Positions 63,001-64,000 of a DNA stretch of 64,000 nucleotides are shown here, piece by piece. This DNA is from Hydractinia symbiolongicarpus. Taxonomy: Eukaryota > Cnidaria > Hydrozoa > Anthoathecata > Hydractiniidae. The notes under the pieces were generated by a model, which was not told where the DNA came from, did no database searches, and saw only the letters and a list, made by a program, of their open reading frames with translations. The stretch is taken from NCBI RefSeq assembly GCF_029227915.1, contig NC_079883.1, forward strand, positions 620,001 to 684,000. The letters run 5' to 3'. The stretch's first letter is position 1, and each line of letters opens with the position of its first letter. The translations under genes were made by a program, and so were the position numbers.

Positions 63001-64000
63001 AATAAAAGATGTTTAATCGCCGGCAAACGAAAACCCGCGATTTCCCGTAAATCCCGGACTCGGCCCGTATAGTCAAAAGTATACAAAGAAAGTACCCAGG
63101 GAATAAACTCATTTCCCAAACGATTTTTTAAATTATTTTTTTACCACTAAAACGCAAGAGACTTGTAGTTTTCAAAAATGTTTTCACTTTTGATGAGACG
63201 CTGAATAAAAGAAGTTTAATCGCCAGCAAACGAAAACCCGCGATTTCCTGTAAATCCCGGGCTTGGCCCGTATAGTCGAATGTATACAAAGAAAGTACCC
63301 TGAGAGTAAACTCATTTCCCGAACGATTTTTAAATTATCTTTTCACCACTAAAACGCATGAGACTTGTAGTTTTCAAAAATGCTTTCATTTTTGATGAGA
63401 CGCTGAATAAAAGAAGTTTAATCGCCGGCAAACGAAAACCCGCGAATTCCCGTAAATCCCGGACTCGGCCCGTATAGTCAAAAGTATACAAAGAAAATAC
63501 ACAGGGAGTAAACTCATTTCCCGAACGATTTTTTAAATTATTTTTTCACCACTAAAACGCATGAGACTTGTAGTTTTCAGGAATGTTTTCATTTTTAATG
63601 AGACGCTTAATAAAAGACGTTTAATCGCCGGCAAACGAAAACCCGCAATTTCCCGTAAATCCCGGGCTTGGCCCGTATAGTCGAATGTATACAAAGAAAG
63701 TACCCTGTGAGTAAACTCATTTCTCGAACGATTTTTTAAATTATTTTTTCACCACTAAAACGCATGAGACTTGTAGTTTTTAAATATGTTTTCATTTTTG
63801 ATGAGACGCGAAATAAAAGAAGTTTAATCGCCAGCAAACGAAAACCCGCGATTTCCTGTAAATCCCGGGCTTGGCCCGTATAGTCGAATGTATACAAAGA
63901 AAGTACCCTGAGAGTAAACTCATTTCCCGAACGATTTTTAAATTATCTTTTCACCACTAAAACGCATGAGACTTGTAGTTTTCAAAAATGCTTTCATTTT
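57006..64000. repeat. 8.1-kb tandem duplication, copy 2 (cut by window end)
   Basis: Copy 2 begins near 57006-57067, where the CATAAG unit joins material matching 48890 onward. It matches copy 1 at 8116 bases up to about 57985. A one-monomer deletion there (about 57910-57985) fuses the CACTTTTGATGAGACGCAG unit to the CTGAGAG unit, changing the offset to 7913 for the rest. Rare variants shared with copy 1 include AACGCATTTCC (50728/58641), AATCGCGTGC (52093/60006) and GGCAAACTAAAAC (52472/60385). Differences noticed are few: CGTGGTTGG (59401), CGAATTTTTAAATTA (59670), AATAAATGAAG (60363) and CCGCAATTT (63645). Confidence 0.92.

Larger units (their letters stand above)
1..64000. repeat. Tandem satellite array, 203-bp monomer, about 315 copies
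   Basis: The same 203-base unit repeats head to tail across the full window. Phase checks at the TTTTGAT tract give starts at 1, 204, 407, 7105, 7784, 22195, 36400, 50403 and 63796. The intervals fit whole multiples of 203 with losses of 1-5 bases per 7-14 kb, apart from one 70-base excess near 7.6 kb. No inverted monomers, unique spacers or inserted elements were seen. Both window ends lie inside the array, so its true length is unknown. Such arrays are typical of eukaryotic heterochromatin or centromeres, and 203 bp is near one nucleosome plus linker; that function is inference. I do not recognise the family by name. Confidence 0.99.

Noticed and set aside
1-64000. CRISPR array
   Set aside because: The repeating unit is a full 203 bases with no short conserved repeat alternating with unique spacers; all segments recur.
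1-64000. Transposon or LTR origin of the units
   Set aside because: No terminal repeats, target site duplications, tRNA primer site, poly-A tail or domain-coding frame could be found in or between monomers.

Overview
The whole 64,000-base window is one tandem satellite DNA array. The unit is a 203-bp monomer, and every copy runs head to tail in the same orientation. Counting phase at the tract TTTTGAT, monomer starts run from position 1 to 63796. That distance equals 314 whole monomers plus one 70-bp partial unit, with a net loss of only 17 bases from small indels. I found no gene, tRNA, rRNA, transposon, CRISPR array or unique sequence. The repeat type and length point to a eukaryotic chromosome, probably pericentromeric, centromeric or other constitutive heterochromatin. 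The sequence does not identify the taxon. The monomer is about 37% G+C but rich in CpG: 12 in the hand-built consensus against about 7 expected.

Monomer anatomy, in the phase of positions 1-203: a GC-rich, strongly conserved box at about 30-75; a variable block at about 70-165 whose linked differences define two main monomer classes and many chimeras; an AT-rich core at about 138-160; and a perfect 9-bp inverted repeat with a 4-base loop at 188-209 that crosses the monomer boundary.

Above the monomer there is no single fixed higher-order repeat. Blocks of different sizes were copied at different times. From 1 to 9.7 kb there are four related multi-monomer blocks, the last two joined out of register at 7645/7646. 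From 9.7 to 13 kb there are a 4-mer duplication and a 1-mer duplication. From 13 to 18.1 kb there is a 9-mer/7-mer higher-order repeat. From 18.1 to 22.9 kb there are 1-mer, 2-mer and 5-mer duplications. From 23 to 36.4 kb there are 7-mer and 8-mer duplications. From 36.4 to 51.5 kb there is a block of about 4.6 kb recopied 10.35 kb downstream, with a tandem family of about 2 kb inside and beside it. From 48.9 kb to the end there is a tandem duplication of about 8.1 kb whose second copy runs off the window. The largest and cleanest duplications lie on the right, so amplification there looks most recent.

Short open frames (64-102 codons) occur on both strands but are artefacts of the repeat. 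203 is not a multiple of 3, so the frame shifts in every monomer, and the ones I checked open with TTG. No coding sequence is annotated.
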